Positions 7,374 to 16,829 are shown, counted from the first letter of the stretch. The stretch is DNA of 28,621 nucleotides from JBFLVU01 sp037444825 (GCA_037444825.1 JBBILR010000026.1:1-28621); one strand, 5' to 3'. Notes: generated by a model from the sequence alone, not told the origin. Translations and numbers: made by a program.

Positions 7374-8289
7374 GGCTCTTTCCTCCCTTCAGGAACTGGA
7401 GCACCAGCCCCCCCCGGCCCGTGGTGGCGTCCCCGCCCGCCAGGACGAAGGCGCCGTCCAGAAGCCGCTGAACATGTTCCAGAACTTCCTGGGCGGACAG
7501 AACTCCTTCCCCCTTGGCCTTCTTCGAGGGTCTCTCTCGAGAAGCCATGATAAGGCCCGCCAGCAGGGTTTCCGGGGGCAGGTTCTCGGTGTAGAAGAGG
7601 CCCCCGTCGTCGGCGGTCCCGCTGGCATCGTCGATGCGCACGTGAGCCTCCACCAGCGTGGCGTGCTGGACGAAGTGCTGAAAGGCCTCCTCGTGGAGAA
7701 GAACCAAATCCTTCTGAACCTTGTCCTTGAAGGGCTCGAAGGCCTTGGCCGGAAAGGCGTTCTGGCCGAGCCAGCTGGCCCATTTCTGAACGTCCGGGTC
7801 CTCTTGAACCTCGTAATCCAGCGCCTCCAGAACCAGCCGGTTTTTCCCGCCATGGGTCAGGAACGGCTCCTTGCTCGAACACCTCGCCTCCTCCTGGCGA
7901 GGCTCCTGGGGGACCTTGGGGAGTTCTTGAATTCCCGCGATCTCGGCCATCCGGCGGAGCCTGGCCAGGCAGGTGCCGGAGGTGGCGTACACAAAGGCGC
8001 GCCTCCCGCACCGCACGGGGAAGAGAACCATTTGACCGTCTCCCGTGGCAATGGCCCCCGCGTGGTCGGAGCCCTCCTCCTTCGGCCCAAAGAGCCTGGC
8101 CGCCAGCGCCCCTTCCCTGGCCTCCACCACGTCCCGCAACGCACCCTTCAACCCAGAACCGGAGAGGATGGGAAAGCCGGTGTGAACTTCCCGCTGAATC
8201 GGATTGTCCACGGCCCCAAGAGCGGTCCCCGCACCCATGTGCAGCGGTGTCACGGCGTGAAAGAAAATCAAGGCCTTTTCTTCGAACAT
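7357..8289 (-). CDS. cmr4: Cmr4, backbone RNase subunit
   Basis: 310 residues. The N-terminal RAMP strand and the loop around VDNPIQRE carry Asp28, the position of the catalytic aspartate (D of the VDLPIQRE motif) that cuts target RNA at 6-nt intervals. The segment FPILSGSGLKGALRD (about 39-53) is the conserved RAMP motif, and GGDATTGRGGLVLQFL near the C-terminus is the glycine-rich loop. Several copies of Cmr4 form the filament of the complex. The true start is the ATG at 8287-8289, preceded by AGGAGG at ideal spacing; a longer frame upstream lies within cmr3. It begins 14 nt after the cmr3 stop. Confidence 0.95.
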   Translation of the reverse strand: MFEEKALIFFHAVTPLHMGAGTALGAVDNPIQREVHTGFPILSGSGLKGALRDVVEAREGALAARLFGPKEEGSDHAGAIATGDGQMVLFPVRCGRRAFVYATSGTCLARLRRMAEIAGIQELPKVPQEPRQEEARCSSKEPFLTHGGKNRLVLEALDYEVQEDPDVQKWASWLGQNAFPAKAFEPFKDKVQKDLVLLHEEAFQHFVQHATLVEAHVRIDDASGTADDGGLFYTENLPPETLLAGLIMASRERPSKKAKGEGVLSAQEVLEHVQRLLDGAFVLAGGDATTGRGGLVLQFLKGGKSHGQNA

Positions 8290-8303
8290 GGACGCCTCCT
8301 TTT

Positions 8304-9470
8304 TCAAACCCTCCACCGGCCGGCCAGAAGCCGGCCGAACCCTTCGGCCTTCCGCTGGAGCCAGAGCCCCCGCCGGGAATCCGGTGCCTCGGCCAGAAGG
8401 GCGCTCCACATTTGCTCGGTGGGATCCGAAGCCACCCCCTCCACCTGGTCGAAGAAATAAACGGCACCCGGCGCCGCCGCCGGCTGGGCCGGGCGGGGCC
8501 TGTGGGCGGCCAGATCCCAACCCGACACGATGATCGGCCGGCCCAGGTGTACCGCGGCCAGCCTCGCCCTTACCTTTTCCCAGTGAAGCCTCCAATCCCC
8601 TTTCTCCTGCTTCAGGCCGGGAAGCAGTCCCCCTTTCGGGAAGACGCCGGGCGTGGCCAGGAGCAGGAAGAACGGCTCATCGGGATCCAGAGGCGGCTCC
8701 GAGATGGGCCCGCCCGCGGAGGAAAGGACCGCCCCCCGGCCGTCGCCGCCGAGGCGGAGCAGGCCATCCTTCGGAAGCCGTTCCTCGGGACAGCCCCGGA
8801 CCTCGACGAGAAAGGCCGTTTCCGGGGCCATGGCCACCGCCTCCACGGTGTACAGCTGACCCTCAACCACCGTGCGCCGCTCCCTGGACAGGCCGATGCC
8901 CAGACGGGAATCCCATTTCCAGAATTGGCTCGCCGGGACGACGTGGCCTGCTTCGACCGGATCTCCGCGAAGGTAAGAGAGCAAGCCTGCCGAGGTGATC
9001 CAGAAATCGCCAGAAACCTTGTCCGCCAGACCCGAACGGTCCACAAGGACCCTGGGCAGGGAAGGCAGCGGCGCGGCGGACCCCATGGCGTCGTTGGGCA
9101 CCGGTTGGAGTCTATTTACCGCCAAACCGGCCTTGTCGCGGCCCAGGCTTCTGACCCGAAGGTCCTTCGGCAATGGAAAGGCCGCCCGGCCTTCTTTCCC
9201 CTGGCAAAGGCCCACCAGGCCCACTGCGAAGGAGCCCGGATTTTCCGGGGTTCCCAGAATGTCGCCGAGAGGACCCTCCGGCTTCTGCCCATTGGCGTAT
9301 CGAGCCAGGTCGAACCCTTGATCCACCAGCATCCGGCTTCTGAGGGCGCCGGAAAAGACCGACGGCCATGGGGGCATGAGAGGGTCGGCGAGGGTGCCCG
9401 GACCGCCGAAGAGGCGGTTTCCCCTGAAAATGCAGATATCCAGCGGTTCGATGCGCCTCCACAGGGTCAT
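8304..9470 (-). CDS. cmr3: Cmr3, crRNA 5'-handle binding subunit
   Basis: 388 residues, normal for Cmr3. The N-terminus (WRRIEPLDICIFRGNRLFGG) carries the family motif EPLD..F.R...F, followed by PWPSVFSGALRSRML (about 34-48). The C-terminal part ends in a short glycine-containing segment (GLWLQRKAEGFGRLLAGRWRV). Cmr3 pairs with Cmr2 at the foot of the complex and grips the crRNA 5' tag. I took the ATG at 9468-9470, which overlaps the cmr2 stop by 4 bp (ATGA) and follows GGAGGGAGG; this removes 20 residues of a longer reading frame that lie inside cmr2. Confidence 0.93.
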   Translation of the reverse strand: MTLWRRIEPLDICIFRGNRLFGGPGTLADPLMPPWPSVFSGALRSRMLVDQGFDLARYANGQKPEGPLGDILGTPENPGSFAVGLVGLCQGKEGRAAFPLPKDLRVRSLGRDKAGLAVNRLQPVPNDAMGSAAPLPSLPRVLVDRSGLADKVSGDFWITSAGLLSYLRGDPVEAGHVVPASQFWKWDSRLGIGLSRERRTVVEGQLYTVEAVAMAPETAFLVEVRGCPEERLPKDGLLRLGGDGRGAVLSSAGGPISEPPLDPDEPFFLLLATPGVFPKGGLLPGLKQEKGDWRLHWEKVRARLAAVHLGRPIIVSGWDLAAHRPRPAQPAAAPGAVYFFDQVEGVASDPTEQMWSALLAEAPDSRRGLWLQRKAEGFGRLLAGRWRV

Positions 9471-12418
9471 GGCTCCTCCCTCCTTTCCGCCGTTTCTGCG
9501 GGGGCCATGGAACGGGCCGGCAACCGACACTCCCTGGCCAGAAATTCAGCGATGGAGAGGCTGTGAACCAGGTTTTCCCGGAGGTCAGGACCTCCCTGGA
9601 GGCAGGACCCGAGAGACCAGCAATGGTCGATCCACTGTTCCGTGACCTCCATCGCCGTATCCCGGGCCGCCCCCTGGCGGACGAACTGGTAGGTGACGGC
9701 CTTCTTGAGCATGGGCCTGGGGTCATTGGAATCCAGAGGCAAGGAGGGCAACCAACCGAGGATGTGGTAGGCCGCCCGCCTCGAAATCTCCGGTCTCGCC
9801 AGCAGGTCCCGCAACGCCGTCAGGGCGGCGGGGTGTTCCGCCTGGAAAGAGGAGGTCCATGAACTTTCTCCGCCGGAACGCTTGAGCAGGGAAACCGAGT
9901 AGGCGTTTCTGCCGAGGGCCTTGGCCCGCCGTTCCGCCTCCCGGACCCGCCGGAGAACCACCTGAAAGGGGGTCTTGTGGTGGGCGATCACCGCCCCGAT
10001 CGAAGCCGTCAAGTTCGGCGACAGGACCCGAAAGAGGCGGGGCGCCTGGCTCTTGAGGTGCACGAACCCGTTTTCTACTTGATGGCGTTTCATGTCGTCC
10101 AGGGCCACGGCCTTCCAGAGGCCGCCGTCCCCGGAGAAGATGGCGCGGAGGGCCAAGAGGCAGGGGAGGAGGTCCTGGACCGCCACCATGGCGAGGACGT
10201 CGTCCCCCCCGGCGTAGATGACCTTGCCGGTGAAGCACTCCTCCACGACGAAGGGGGCCAGGTGCGAGGCGAAATCCGCCAGGCTTGCCGACAGGCTCTG
10301 GTGAAAGGAGGGGGAAAGGGGCCTTGGACCCCGGAGGTACTTCCCCAGCTGCTCATCCTCCTGCATTCTTGCTTCGATGAAAGCGCTGATATGCCGGTGA
10401 AAGCACCGGTGAAGCGGAGGAAGCCCCTGCCCGTTCAGCAGGGCACCCATCCGGTCTCCATCGAACAGGAAAATTCCAAAATAGGCTTCAGGGGGATGAC
10501 CGAGCAGGGCACGGACAAGGTCGTGGGCGTTTTCCCGGTCTTCCACCTCTTCCTCTTCACGGTCGAGGAGGGCGACGATTTTCCTGCACAGGTCCCGTCC
10601 GGGTTCCGAACCGAACTGCCGAAGCGTTCGGTAGGGCAGGGCCACCGGCTGGTGGACCTGAAGCTCTTTCAGCTTTTCTAAGGCATTCTGCTTCTTTGCC
10701 GGGAGCTTGCTCTTCCCAGCCAGCGCATTGGCCACATCCGGGGCTACGGCCAGGGTGTAGGTGGAAATGGGGAAAAAGGACAGGTCGATATTTGCCACCT
10801 GTTTCACGTATTTCTGGAATTCCTTGAACCAGTAGCGCTTCAAGGTGCATATCGCGCAAAGGTGCTCCCCTCTCCGGACCGGAGCGGGGGCGCGCTTCCA
10901 GGGGTCCTCCTCGTCTCTCAGGCCGGGAAACCTTCGATACCGAACGCTTTCCTCCGGAGCCAGCCATTCCCTCTCTCCGCAGAGGGTGCACCGGTACCCT
11001 TCCTCCAGGGAACCCGGAAAGATCCTGGCGCCCTTGGCGGCATCCAACCTTCTCAGGGACAGCTCGAAGAAGGCTGGATAGTAGAAGCCAGGGTTTGGAT
11101 CGAAGAAACGCAAAGTTCCCTCGCCTTGTCTGTACTTTTTCAACAGCGCGGCGGCAGGGGTCTGAAAAAAGCCGGGAGGAGAGGCGGATTCCGGGTAAAA
11201 CTGGGCCAGTGCTTTTTCCAGGGGCTCATGGTCCGTGACGGGGGAGCCCGCCCCTCCCGTCTGCTCTTGAGCCCGCCATCGGATCAGGTCGCCCCAGGGA
11301 ACGATGGACCAGGAGACTTCCGGAAGGCCCTCCACCTGACGTTGAATTTGGCCCAGGGTGAAGGCCGGCAGGGAGCCTCCTCCGAAGGCACGCTGGGCGG
11401 TTTTCATTGCCGTTTCCAGGAAAAAGCCGCGAACCGCTTTTTCGGCCTTCTCCGCCAAGACCTGTGCCTGCTCCTGGGGAACCAGCGCCAGGAAGCGGTT
11501 GGGGAGGCTGGCACGACAGAGAGGGTTCCGGTCCGAGTGCCCTGCCTTCCAGGGGGTCGTGTCGGGAAAGGGAACGTTTTTCGCGTGGAGCCAGAGATCC
11601 ACGAAGGGGTTCCCCCAAAGATTGGGAAAAAGAACCGCCTCGGGACCCAGGGCATCCAGGATGGGCTCCAAGGACCGGAAGAGACCAAACGAAAGCAGGT
11701 GGGAGGCCCCCCAGAGGTCGGCGGTGGCGCGGGATTGGGCAAGGAACGCCTGGACCGGCCCGATGGAGAAGGCGAGCAGAGCGGGGTTTCCTTGAGAATC
11801 GGCCGCCATGGCCCCCGTGAAGGCGGCCGTGAGGGAGAGGTGCTCCCAGATGGCATGGTCGGGGATGCGGGTGTCGGCCGGAAGCAGGTTCCACAGCGGA
11901 CCGAGTCCCAGGTCCTCGGGTCCATCCTCGGGCGCCAGTCTCCAGAGCGTGAGAAAGGCCCTGTTCGCTTCTTGGGGATCGGTATCCAGGCGCTGTTTCC
12001 TGAACTGGTCAAGAAGGGATCTCATGTGCTCCAGGACCGCCGAGGAAATGCGGGATGCCCGGTCCAGGTACAATTCGCCTTCGATTTCGAAGGTTTTCCC
12101 GGAAAGCGGGTGCACCAGAACCCCCCCTCCGGAGCGGACGTCCCAGAAGCGCACCTCCGTGCGGCGTCTTTCCTCCGCGTCCCCTGCCTTGGGGAAAATC
12201 GGGCGGTCCGCCGCCGAGGCCCAATGGTCGCCCTGCCGCACCCAGGCCATGGCTCTCCCGACCCAATCCTCGTCTGGAAAGAATTCGCGACGGAGTGCCG
12301 CGACGGAACCCCCTTCCTCGTGGCCCCCTTGGCTTCGCAGCAAGATCAGCGCCTTCTCGGCGGGGTCGTGGAGGTAGGCCAAGAGTTTCAATGCCGACAC
12401 GTTCTCTCTTGGGTCCAT
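9467..12418 (-). CDS. cmr2: Cmr2 (Cas10), HD and cyclic-oligoadenylate synthase subunit
   Basis: 983 residues. The N-terminal HD domain keeps His17-Asp18 (AYLHDPAEKAL) and a second motif with His65 and Asp71 (DHWASAADR), so single-stranded DNase activity is possible. A zinc site is formed by Cys477, Cys480, Cys521 and Cys524. The first palm region contains DGDRMG (653-658), and the second carries the intact GGDD at 737-740 (YAGGDDVLAM), the residues that make cyclic oligoadenylate when target RNA is bound. The ATG at 12416-12418 follows GGAGG. The messenger-making palm fits the CARF-HEPN gene downstream in the same operon. No sign of truncation. Confidence 0.96.
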   Translation of the reverse strand: MDPRENVSALKLLAYLHDPAEKALILLRSQGGHEEGGSVAALRREFFPDEDWVGRAMAWVRQGDHWASAADRPIFPKAGDAEERRRTEVRFWDVRSGGGVLVHPLSGKTFEIEGELYLDRASRISSAVLEHMRSLLDQFRKQRLDTDPQEANRAFLTLWRLAPEDGPEDLGLGPLWNLLPADTRIPDHAIWEHLSLTAAFTGAMAADSQGNPALLAFSIGPVQAFLAQSRATADLWGASHLLSFGLFRSLEPILDALGPEAVLFPNLWGNPFVDLWLHAKNVPFPDTTPWKAGHSDRNPLCRASLPNRFLALVPQEQAQVLAEKAEKAVRGFFLETAMKTAQRAFGGGSLPAFTLGQIQRQVEGLPEVSWSIVPWGDLIRWRAQEQTGGAGSPVTDHEPLEKALAQFYPESASPPGFFQTPAAALLKKYRQGEGTLRFFDPNPGFYYPAFFELSLRRLDAAKGARIFPGSLEEGYRCTLCGEREWLAPEESVRYRRFPGLRDEEDPWKRAPAPVRRGEHLCAICTLKRYWFKEFQKYVKQVANIDLSFFPISTYTLAVAPDVANALAGKSKLPAKKQNALEKLKELQVHQPVALPYRTLRQFGSEPGRDLCRKIVALLDREEEEVEDRENAHDLVRALLGHPPEAYFGIFLFDGDRMGALLNGQGLPPLHRCFHRHISAFIEARMQEDEQLGKYLRGPRPLSPSFHQSLSASLADFASHLAPFVVEECFTGKVIYAGGDDVLAMVAVQDLLPCLLALRAIFSGDGGLWKAVALDDMKRHQVENGFVHLKSQAPRLFRVLSPNLTASIGAVIAHHKTPFQVVLRRVREAERRAKALGRNAYSVSLLKRSGGESSWTSSFQAEHPAALTALRDLLARPEISRRAAYHILGWLPSLPLDSNDPRPMLKKAVTYQFVRQGAARDTAMEVTEQWIDHCWSLGSCLQGGPDLRENLVHSLSIAEFLARECRLPARSMAPAETAERREEP

Positions 12419-12430
12419 CGTTCCTCCTTC

Positions 12431-13387
12431 TCAACAGGGGGAGTCCATTCCCCTCGTGCCAGTGGATGGTGCCGGTGGCCGGGCATGGGGAACTTCCCAG
12501 CGCACATCGCCAAAACCCATGGTGGTGAGCCGGCCCAGCCCGAGGACCTGGGCGGGTTGGAGCCTGGGCCAGAGAATCTGCCAGGGGCCCTCGAAGCGCA
12601 GGAAGCCTTCCAGTCCCCCCAGGCGCATGGACCTTCCTTGACGGCTGGAATACCGTTCGTACTCCGCCCAACAGACTCGAGAATCGGCCTCACGAACGGA
12701 GAAGGCCAGCCGTCGTTCCTGCTCGGAAAGTGGGGGAGGAGACGGCCAGCCCCAAGACTTGGCACAGATGGAGATCCTTCGGTGAATGGCTTTCACCAGC
12801 GCAGAGAAGGAGGGGGGACGGCGCAGGGGCTGTCCATTGGTGATCAGGCGCAAGGGACTGCGCAGCCTCAACAGGAGAGCATCCCCGGCTTGAGACGGCA
12901 AGGAGGAAACCAGGGGGCGGGGAGTCAGGAGTTTCACGGCCCCCTGCGGGGTGACTCCCCCGTCGACTTCCAGGTACCGCAACATGGCCAGGTCCAGCGC
13001 CGAGGCCCACTGAGAACCGAACCGGCATTCGCCTCCATAGATCCAGATGCTGACCCTGAGCTCCCCTTCGCGAGCCAGATTCAGCGCCATTCGATAGGGG
13101 GCCGGACGGAAGGCTGGCCCTGGATCCTCCGGTTGGCTTTTTTGGGGGTTCCAGATGGCGGGATACCGGCAGGAGTCCCGGAGTTCACAGGCTTCACAGA
13201 CCTGCCCCGGGCGCTGGCAGAGGATTTGGAGCCATGCCCTTCCCAACGACCCCCGAACCGCACTGCCCCACCACCGGCCGGGCCGTTCCGCCGACGCCCC
13301 TCCCAGCCGGTAGTTGGCTCGAACGATCAGGATCTCGCCCGGTCTCACCGTGCGGCCCCCGATTTCCTGGAAAGAGTTTCGCATCAT
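12431..13387 (-). CDS. cas6: Cas6, precursor-crRNA processing endoribonuclease with a cysteine cluster
   Basis: 318 residues. The C-terminal glycine-rich loop GLGRLTTMGFGDVR (283-296) is the Cas6/RAMP signature. Cys57, Cys64, Cys67 and Cys73 (the last three within VCEACELRDSCRY) form a metal-binding-like cluster found in the PF10040-type branch of Cas6. It would cut each repeat to leave the AUUACGAC tag. Two ATGs stand side by side; I chose the first (13385-13387), preceded by AAGGTGG. It lies 12 nt upstream of cmr2 and is the first gene of the operon. A general-acid histidine cannot be fixed by eye in this branch. No clear promoter is visible upstream. Confidence 0.88.
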   Translation of the reverse strand: MMRNSFQEIGGRTVRPGEILIVRANYRLGGASAERPGRWWGSAVRGSLGRAWLQILCQRPGQVCEACELRDSCRYPAIWNPQKSQPEDPGPAFRPAPYRMALNLAREGELRVSIWIYGGECRFGSQWASALDLAMLRYLEVDGGVTPQGAVKLLTPRPLVSSLPSQAGDALLLRLRSPLRLITNGQPLRRPPSFSALVKAIHRRISICAKSWGWPSPPPLSEQERRLAFSVREADSRVCWAEYERYSSRQGRSMRLGGLEGFLRFEGPWQILWPRLQPAQVLGLGRLTTMGFGDVRWEVPHARPPAPSTGTRGMDSPC

Positions 13388-14171
13388 GCGGCCACCTTGT
13401 TAAGGGGGAGGGTTCTTGCCTCGGCCGAAGTGAGAAATCGGAGGCGCCCGGTGCGCCGGCGCCGTTTGTAGCCGTGATCGAAGGCTGCGACGGTCCGGGG
13501 GACGGTGCTGCTGTGCGGCGAGGGCCCGCTCCCGGCGAAGGGGGGCGGTGGGGCGGGGCGTCCCCCAGGCGGCGCAGACCTGCCTCACGCCGGAGGGACG
13601 GCGGGTGACCGGAGACGTCTCCCGGCTCACGGCTTCCACCCGCACCGCCTGCGCGGCTTCTTCGGGCTTTCTATTTAGCTCGCTCACCATCAGCAGGGGC
13701 CAAGCCCACGACAGGATCCGCCTGTACACTGTGTGACCTCCTGGGACACTTGTCAAGATCTCCACGGCCGGACGACGGTCTGGCCGCGGGTTTCCTGCCG
13801 CGCCTCCTCCCGGCCGCCCACTGGGTCCCCGCGCAGGGGGGCAGGGACCCCCATCACCACTTGGTCCCGCCGCTCGGTAGGCCGGTTGAGCGCCTGGACC
13901 GCGTCGCGGCTTCCCGCCCGCAACGTCCAGCCCCGCGGGAGCCGGCGGCGTCTTCCTGTTTCCGCGCCGCCGTCCACCGCCCACCGGCGCCTTCTCCGCC
14001 ATCGTCCCTTCTCGCCCCTCCATCCCGGTCTCCTTGGACACCCTGTCAACCCCCTTTTTTCCCGGAGAAATCGGGGGCGCATCACGCCGTGTTCTCTGCC
14101 CGGCCAACTTGCCTGGCCGCCTGGTGTAAGAATTCCGTTTCCTTGGCGTCTTTTCTACAAACGGAGGCATC
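13388..14171. other. Gene-poor stretch upstream of cas6
   Basis: 784 bp between the divergent cas6 and vWA genes, without a convincing intact gene. Long open frames here are arginine/proline-rich and look like high-GC artefacts. It contains a possible transposase remnant (separate entry) and two similar 22-23 nt segments at 13735-13756 and 14027-14049, both reading TTGACA on the minus strand. The cas operon promoter should be in this stretch, but I could not identify it. Confidence 0.6.
13400..13690 (-). pseudogene. Possible remnant of a helix-turn-helix transposase (orfB-like)
   Basis: From an ATG at 13688-13690 the minus frame reads MVSELNRKPEEAAQ, then VRVEAVSRET, then GVRQVCAAWGTPRPTA. 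The last part resembles the 'VRRVCRVLGVPRSTYY' beginning of IS3/IS481-type transposase second ORFs. After that the frame becomes low-complexity and loses the pattern, as if frameshifted, and it ends just before cas6. No terminal inverted repeats or target duplication can be assigned. This rests on one short motif match and could be chance in high-GC DNA. Confidence 0.25.
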
Positions 14172-14750
14172 ATGAGCAGGAATATTGTGCGCTGGATGTC
14201 GGAATTTTCCGTCTCGGCCTCTTCCGGGAGACGTTCTCAGGGCCATCTCGAGAAGGGCTCAAGGCCTTCCGGCCGGCGTTCGCCGTGTGTTCTCTGCCTG
14301 GACGGCTCCGGGTCCATGGAGGGGGAGCCCATCCGGGAGCTGAACGCGGGCCTCAAGCAGTTCTTCGACGAAGTCCGGGCCACCCCTTCTCTGAAGGGCC
14401 ACCTCGACCTCGCCATCCTGCGCTTCGCGGGAGACGTGCAGGTGGTCCGCCCCATGGGTCCGCTTTGCGAGGAAACGGCGCCGGTCATCGCGGCGGGAGG
14501 AGAGACGAACCTGGGCGAGGCGCTGGGGCGGTCTCTGGGGCTGATCGAGCGGAGCGGAAGGCACGCGGCGTCGGACGGCGAGGGCCGTCCGATGCCGTGG
14601 CTCATCGTGATGACCGACGGGTGCCCCACCGACCGGTGGGAAGAGCAGGCCTGGAGGGTGCGGAGCCTGGCCTTCTCCTCCGGATCGAAGGCGGGCGAGA
14701 AGCCGGCCCTCCCTCCTCCCTCGGCCTGGCTCCTTCCCGATCCCGAGTGA
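14172..14750 (+). CDS. von Willebrand factor A domain protein, probably C-terminally truncated
   Basis: 192 residues. A vWA domain is clear from about residue 38: the MIDAS motif DGSGS (CVLCLDGSGSMEGEPIRELN), the threonine of ETNLG, and the third metal-site segment MTDGCPTD. vWA domains bind Mg and mediate protein-protein contacts, often with AAA+ ATPases. The chain stops about 35 residues after the TD loop in a proline/serine-rich tail (KPALPPPSAW), without the usual last strand and helix, so it is probably truncated or frameshifted. The first 36 residues do not look like vWA. The ATG at 14172 has GGAGG at short spacing. It runs tail-to-tail into a broken AAA+ gene ending 22 nt away. Confidence 0.6.
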   Translation: MSRNIVRWMSEFSVSASSGRRSQGHLEKGSRPSGRRSPCVLCLDGSGSMEGEPIRELNAGLKQFFDEVRATPSLKGHLDLAILRFAGDVQVVRPMGPLCEETAPVIAAGGETNLGEALGRSLGLIERSGRHAASDGEGRPMPWLIVMTDGCPTDRWEEQAWRVRSLAFSSGSKAGEKPALPPPSAWLLPDPE

Positions 14751-14772
14751 GGCCACCTCCTGGGCACCACGC

Positions 14773-16039
14773 CTACAGCGCCCGGAACCCCAGGGGGTTC
14801 CTGGCGCCGCCGCCCGGGGCCCCCAGCTTGAGGGCCTCGGCGCGCGAGGCCTGGAGCAGCGCGCCGAGGAGCGCCTTCGGGGCCGCCTCCACACGCCCGA
14901 TCCTCACGGCCCGGTCCACGGCGGCGGCGGCGTTCCGGATGAGTCCTCCGCTCAGAGGGACCCGGAGGACCTCCGACAGGTCAAGCCCGGAGGCCCAGGC
15001 GTAACCGGCGAGCTCCTGACGCCGGAGCCTCTCGCGCTCTGGGGACCGGGGAAACGGAACTCCACCATCAGATCCATCCTGCGCAGGAGCGCCGGGTCCA
15101 GCTTGGAGGCCAGGTTGTGGCCAGGACCATGGGCCCCTTCCTGCGGTCCAGCTCATGAAGGACGGTGTTGGTGTGCAGAGCCTCCCAGGCGTGGTGGGCC
15201 TCGGAGCGGTCCCAGCAAATCGAGTCGACCTCGTCGAAGAACAGGACCGCCCCGGATTCCGCGGCGCCGTCGCACGCCCTGCGGATCCTTTTCTCGCACT
15301 CTCCTGTGTGCTTGTCGAGGAGCAGGGCGGCCGTCCAGGTGTGGAGGGGGCGTCCGAGATTTCCGGCGATGGCCCTCGCCGCAAAGGTCTTTCCGGTTCC
15401 GGGCGGTCCCGTGAGGAGAAGGGGGGGGAGGCCTCTCTTCGGAACCCGAAGGGCGCCTGGCGCAGGCCTCCAGCGCGTCCTTGATCGCCCACCCATCTTG
15501 CTGGGGCAGGATCAACTGCTCCAGGCGCTCCTTGGGCACGGGCTCCGCCGGCTTGTCGGCCCCTGGTCCCGTGCGGGCCTTTGGTGCCGGGCCCTCCTCC
15601 GGCCGCTCCTGCCCCGCCCCTTCGCGCACACCTTCCTCGATGAGGGTGCCGAGCCCCCGATCTCCGAGGCGGACCCGGTCGTGTAGGAACTTGCCTCCTC
15701 TAGGCCCCCTGCCCTGGTGCATCCCTTCGTCCTCGCATTCCACTGGACCCACCCTTTCATGGCGAGCAGGGCACCGTATGGAGAGGTGCTTTCCAGAATT
15801 TGGGCCAGCGTCCCGTCCAGGCGGTCGAGGATGGAAGCCTCGGCGGAAAAGGTCCCGTCCGGCCCCGCCTCCCCGCGGGAAGAACCCTCGCCCGCCAAGG
15901 TCAGGGCCTCCTCTGGGAAGACCGCGAGGAGGCACCGCGCAAGGACAGAGGGATCCCGGCCGTCCTTCGGCACCTCCACGTCGACGGGCCACCGCCTGCC
16001 CGGCCCCCGGCCGGAAGACCGGACGACGAGTCCCCCCAT
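14773..16039 (-). pseudogene. AAA+ ATPase pseudogene with multiple frameshifts
   Basis: Pieces of one AAA+ ATPase lie in three frames. An N-terminal part from the ATG at 16037-16039 runs to a shift near 15.7 kb. The next frame carries PKERLEQLILPQQDGWAIKD. After a shift near 15.47 kb comes Walker A (GPPGTGKT) and Walker B (GAVLFFDEVDSI). Near 15115-15118 one base is missing (ACAACCTGG where ACC AAC CTG is expected), shifting into NLASKLDPALLRRMDLMVEF. Another base is missing near 15057, before FPRSPERERLRRQELAG. The C-terminal lid then runs to the stop at 14773. Adding single bases restores a continuous family-like protein. The neighbouring vWA gene is a typical partner of such ATPases. The adjoining operons have no shifts, so decay is more likely than error. 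Confidence 0.75.
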
Positions 16040-16083
16040 GGCCCGAAGGGCGAGCGCCTCCGCATAGTTGTCCGTCGCCCGCC

Positions 16084-16694
16084 GTGGAGCCCTGCGCGCA
16101 CTGCGGAAGACCCGCCTGCGGCGCGCACCTCGTTCCGGCGCACCAGACCGGCGGGCGCTTCACGCGCCCGGGGCGCTACGGCCACCAGTGCCTTCCCCGG
16201 TGCTCCTCCTGCGGAAAGCCGGCGACGGGGAGCCTTTGCGGGACCAGAGGAACGCCGAAGCGGTCCTCCGCCAGAGCCATCCGCAGGGCGCCTGGTGCGG
16301 GCCCTGCCTGGAGAAGGCAAAGGTGTTCGCCTGCTCGGGGTGCGGGCGGAGCGGCTTCGCCCTCTCGGACCTGCACTCCTGCCCCTCCTGCAAGAAGCGG
16401 GGGCTCTGTCCGGACTGCCTGCCGGGCGGGAAGCCGGGCCCCTGCCTCCCCTGCGGCCTAGCGGCCGCGCTCGACACTGCCTATTCCTGGGTCCGAAGCG
16501 CCGTCTCCCGGGCGATCAATCTAGCCCTTTGGCTGGCGGGTGTGGGACTGGCCGCCCTCGCCCTGGGCCTGTTCGGAATCCTGTGCGCGAGAGTCGTCGA
16601 ACCCTCTGACGGGCTCCTCTTCACAGCTGTTGGCATCCTGGTCTTAGGTCTAATGAGTTTCGGATTGTTTTTTGTTTGGCTTACTTGGTGGTGA
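16084..16694 (+). pseudogene. Frameshifted zinc-ribbon membrane protein
   Basis: From a GTG at 16084 the frame reads cysteine pairs PCAHCGRPACGAH and RCSSCGKPATGSLCG. It then loses sense near 16245, where a second frame continues with AWCGPCLEK, CSGCGRSGF, CPSCKKRGLCPDC and PCLPCG. This frame ends in two membrane segments (LWLAGVGLAALALGLFGILCA and a later GILVLGLMSFGLFFVWL) and stops at 16694. A third hydrophobic stretch (AYLVVMLSLIPFLFVSDLL) follows in another frame, just past a T6 run at about 16.67 kb, so a second shift may exist and the gene may once have reached about 16.8 kb. It probably encoded a membrane-anchored protein with several zinc ribbons; function unknown. It is divergent from the broken AAA+ gene, 44 bp away. 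Confidence 0.6.
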
Positions 16695-16829
16695 TGCTCT
16701 CCCTCATCCCCTTCCTATTTGTGAGCGACCTTCTCGACAGCATCGGTAGACTCGGGTTGATGGGGGCTAAGCACGTGGTCCGGCTCGTGGGCTACCGCCG
16801 GGGTCCCCGACTTGCGAAGACCGGATCTC

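Noticed and set aside
10862..13471. 869-codon plus-strand open frame opposite cmr2 and cas6
   Set aside because: Antisense to two clearly identified genes; composition is the typical high-GC mirror of real codons.
13733..15004. Plus-strand frame reaching through the vWA gene
   Set aside because: Out of frame with the vWA motifs and low-complexity; stopless because of high GC.
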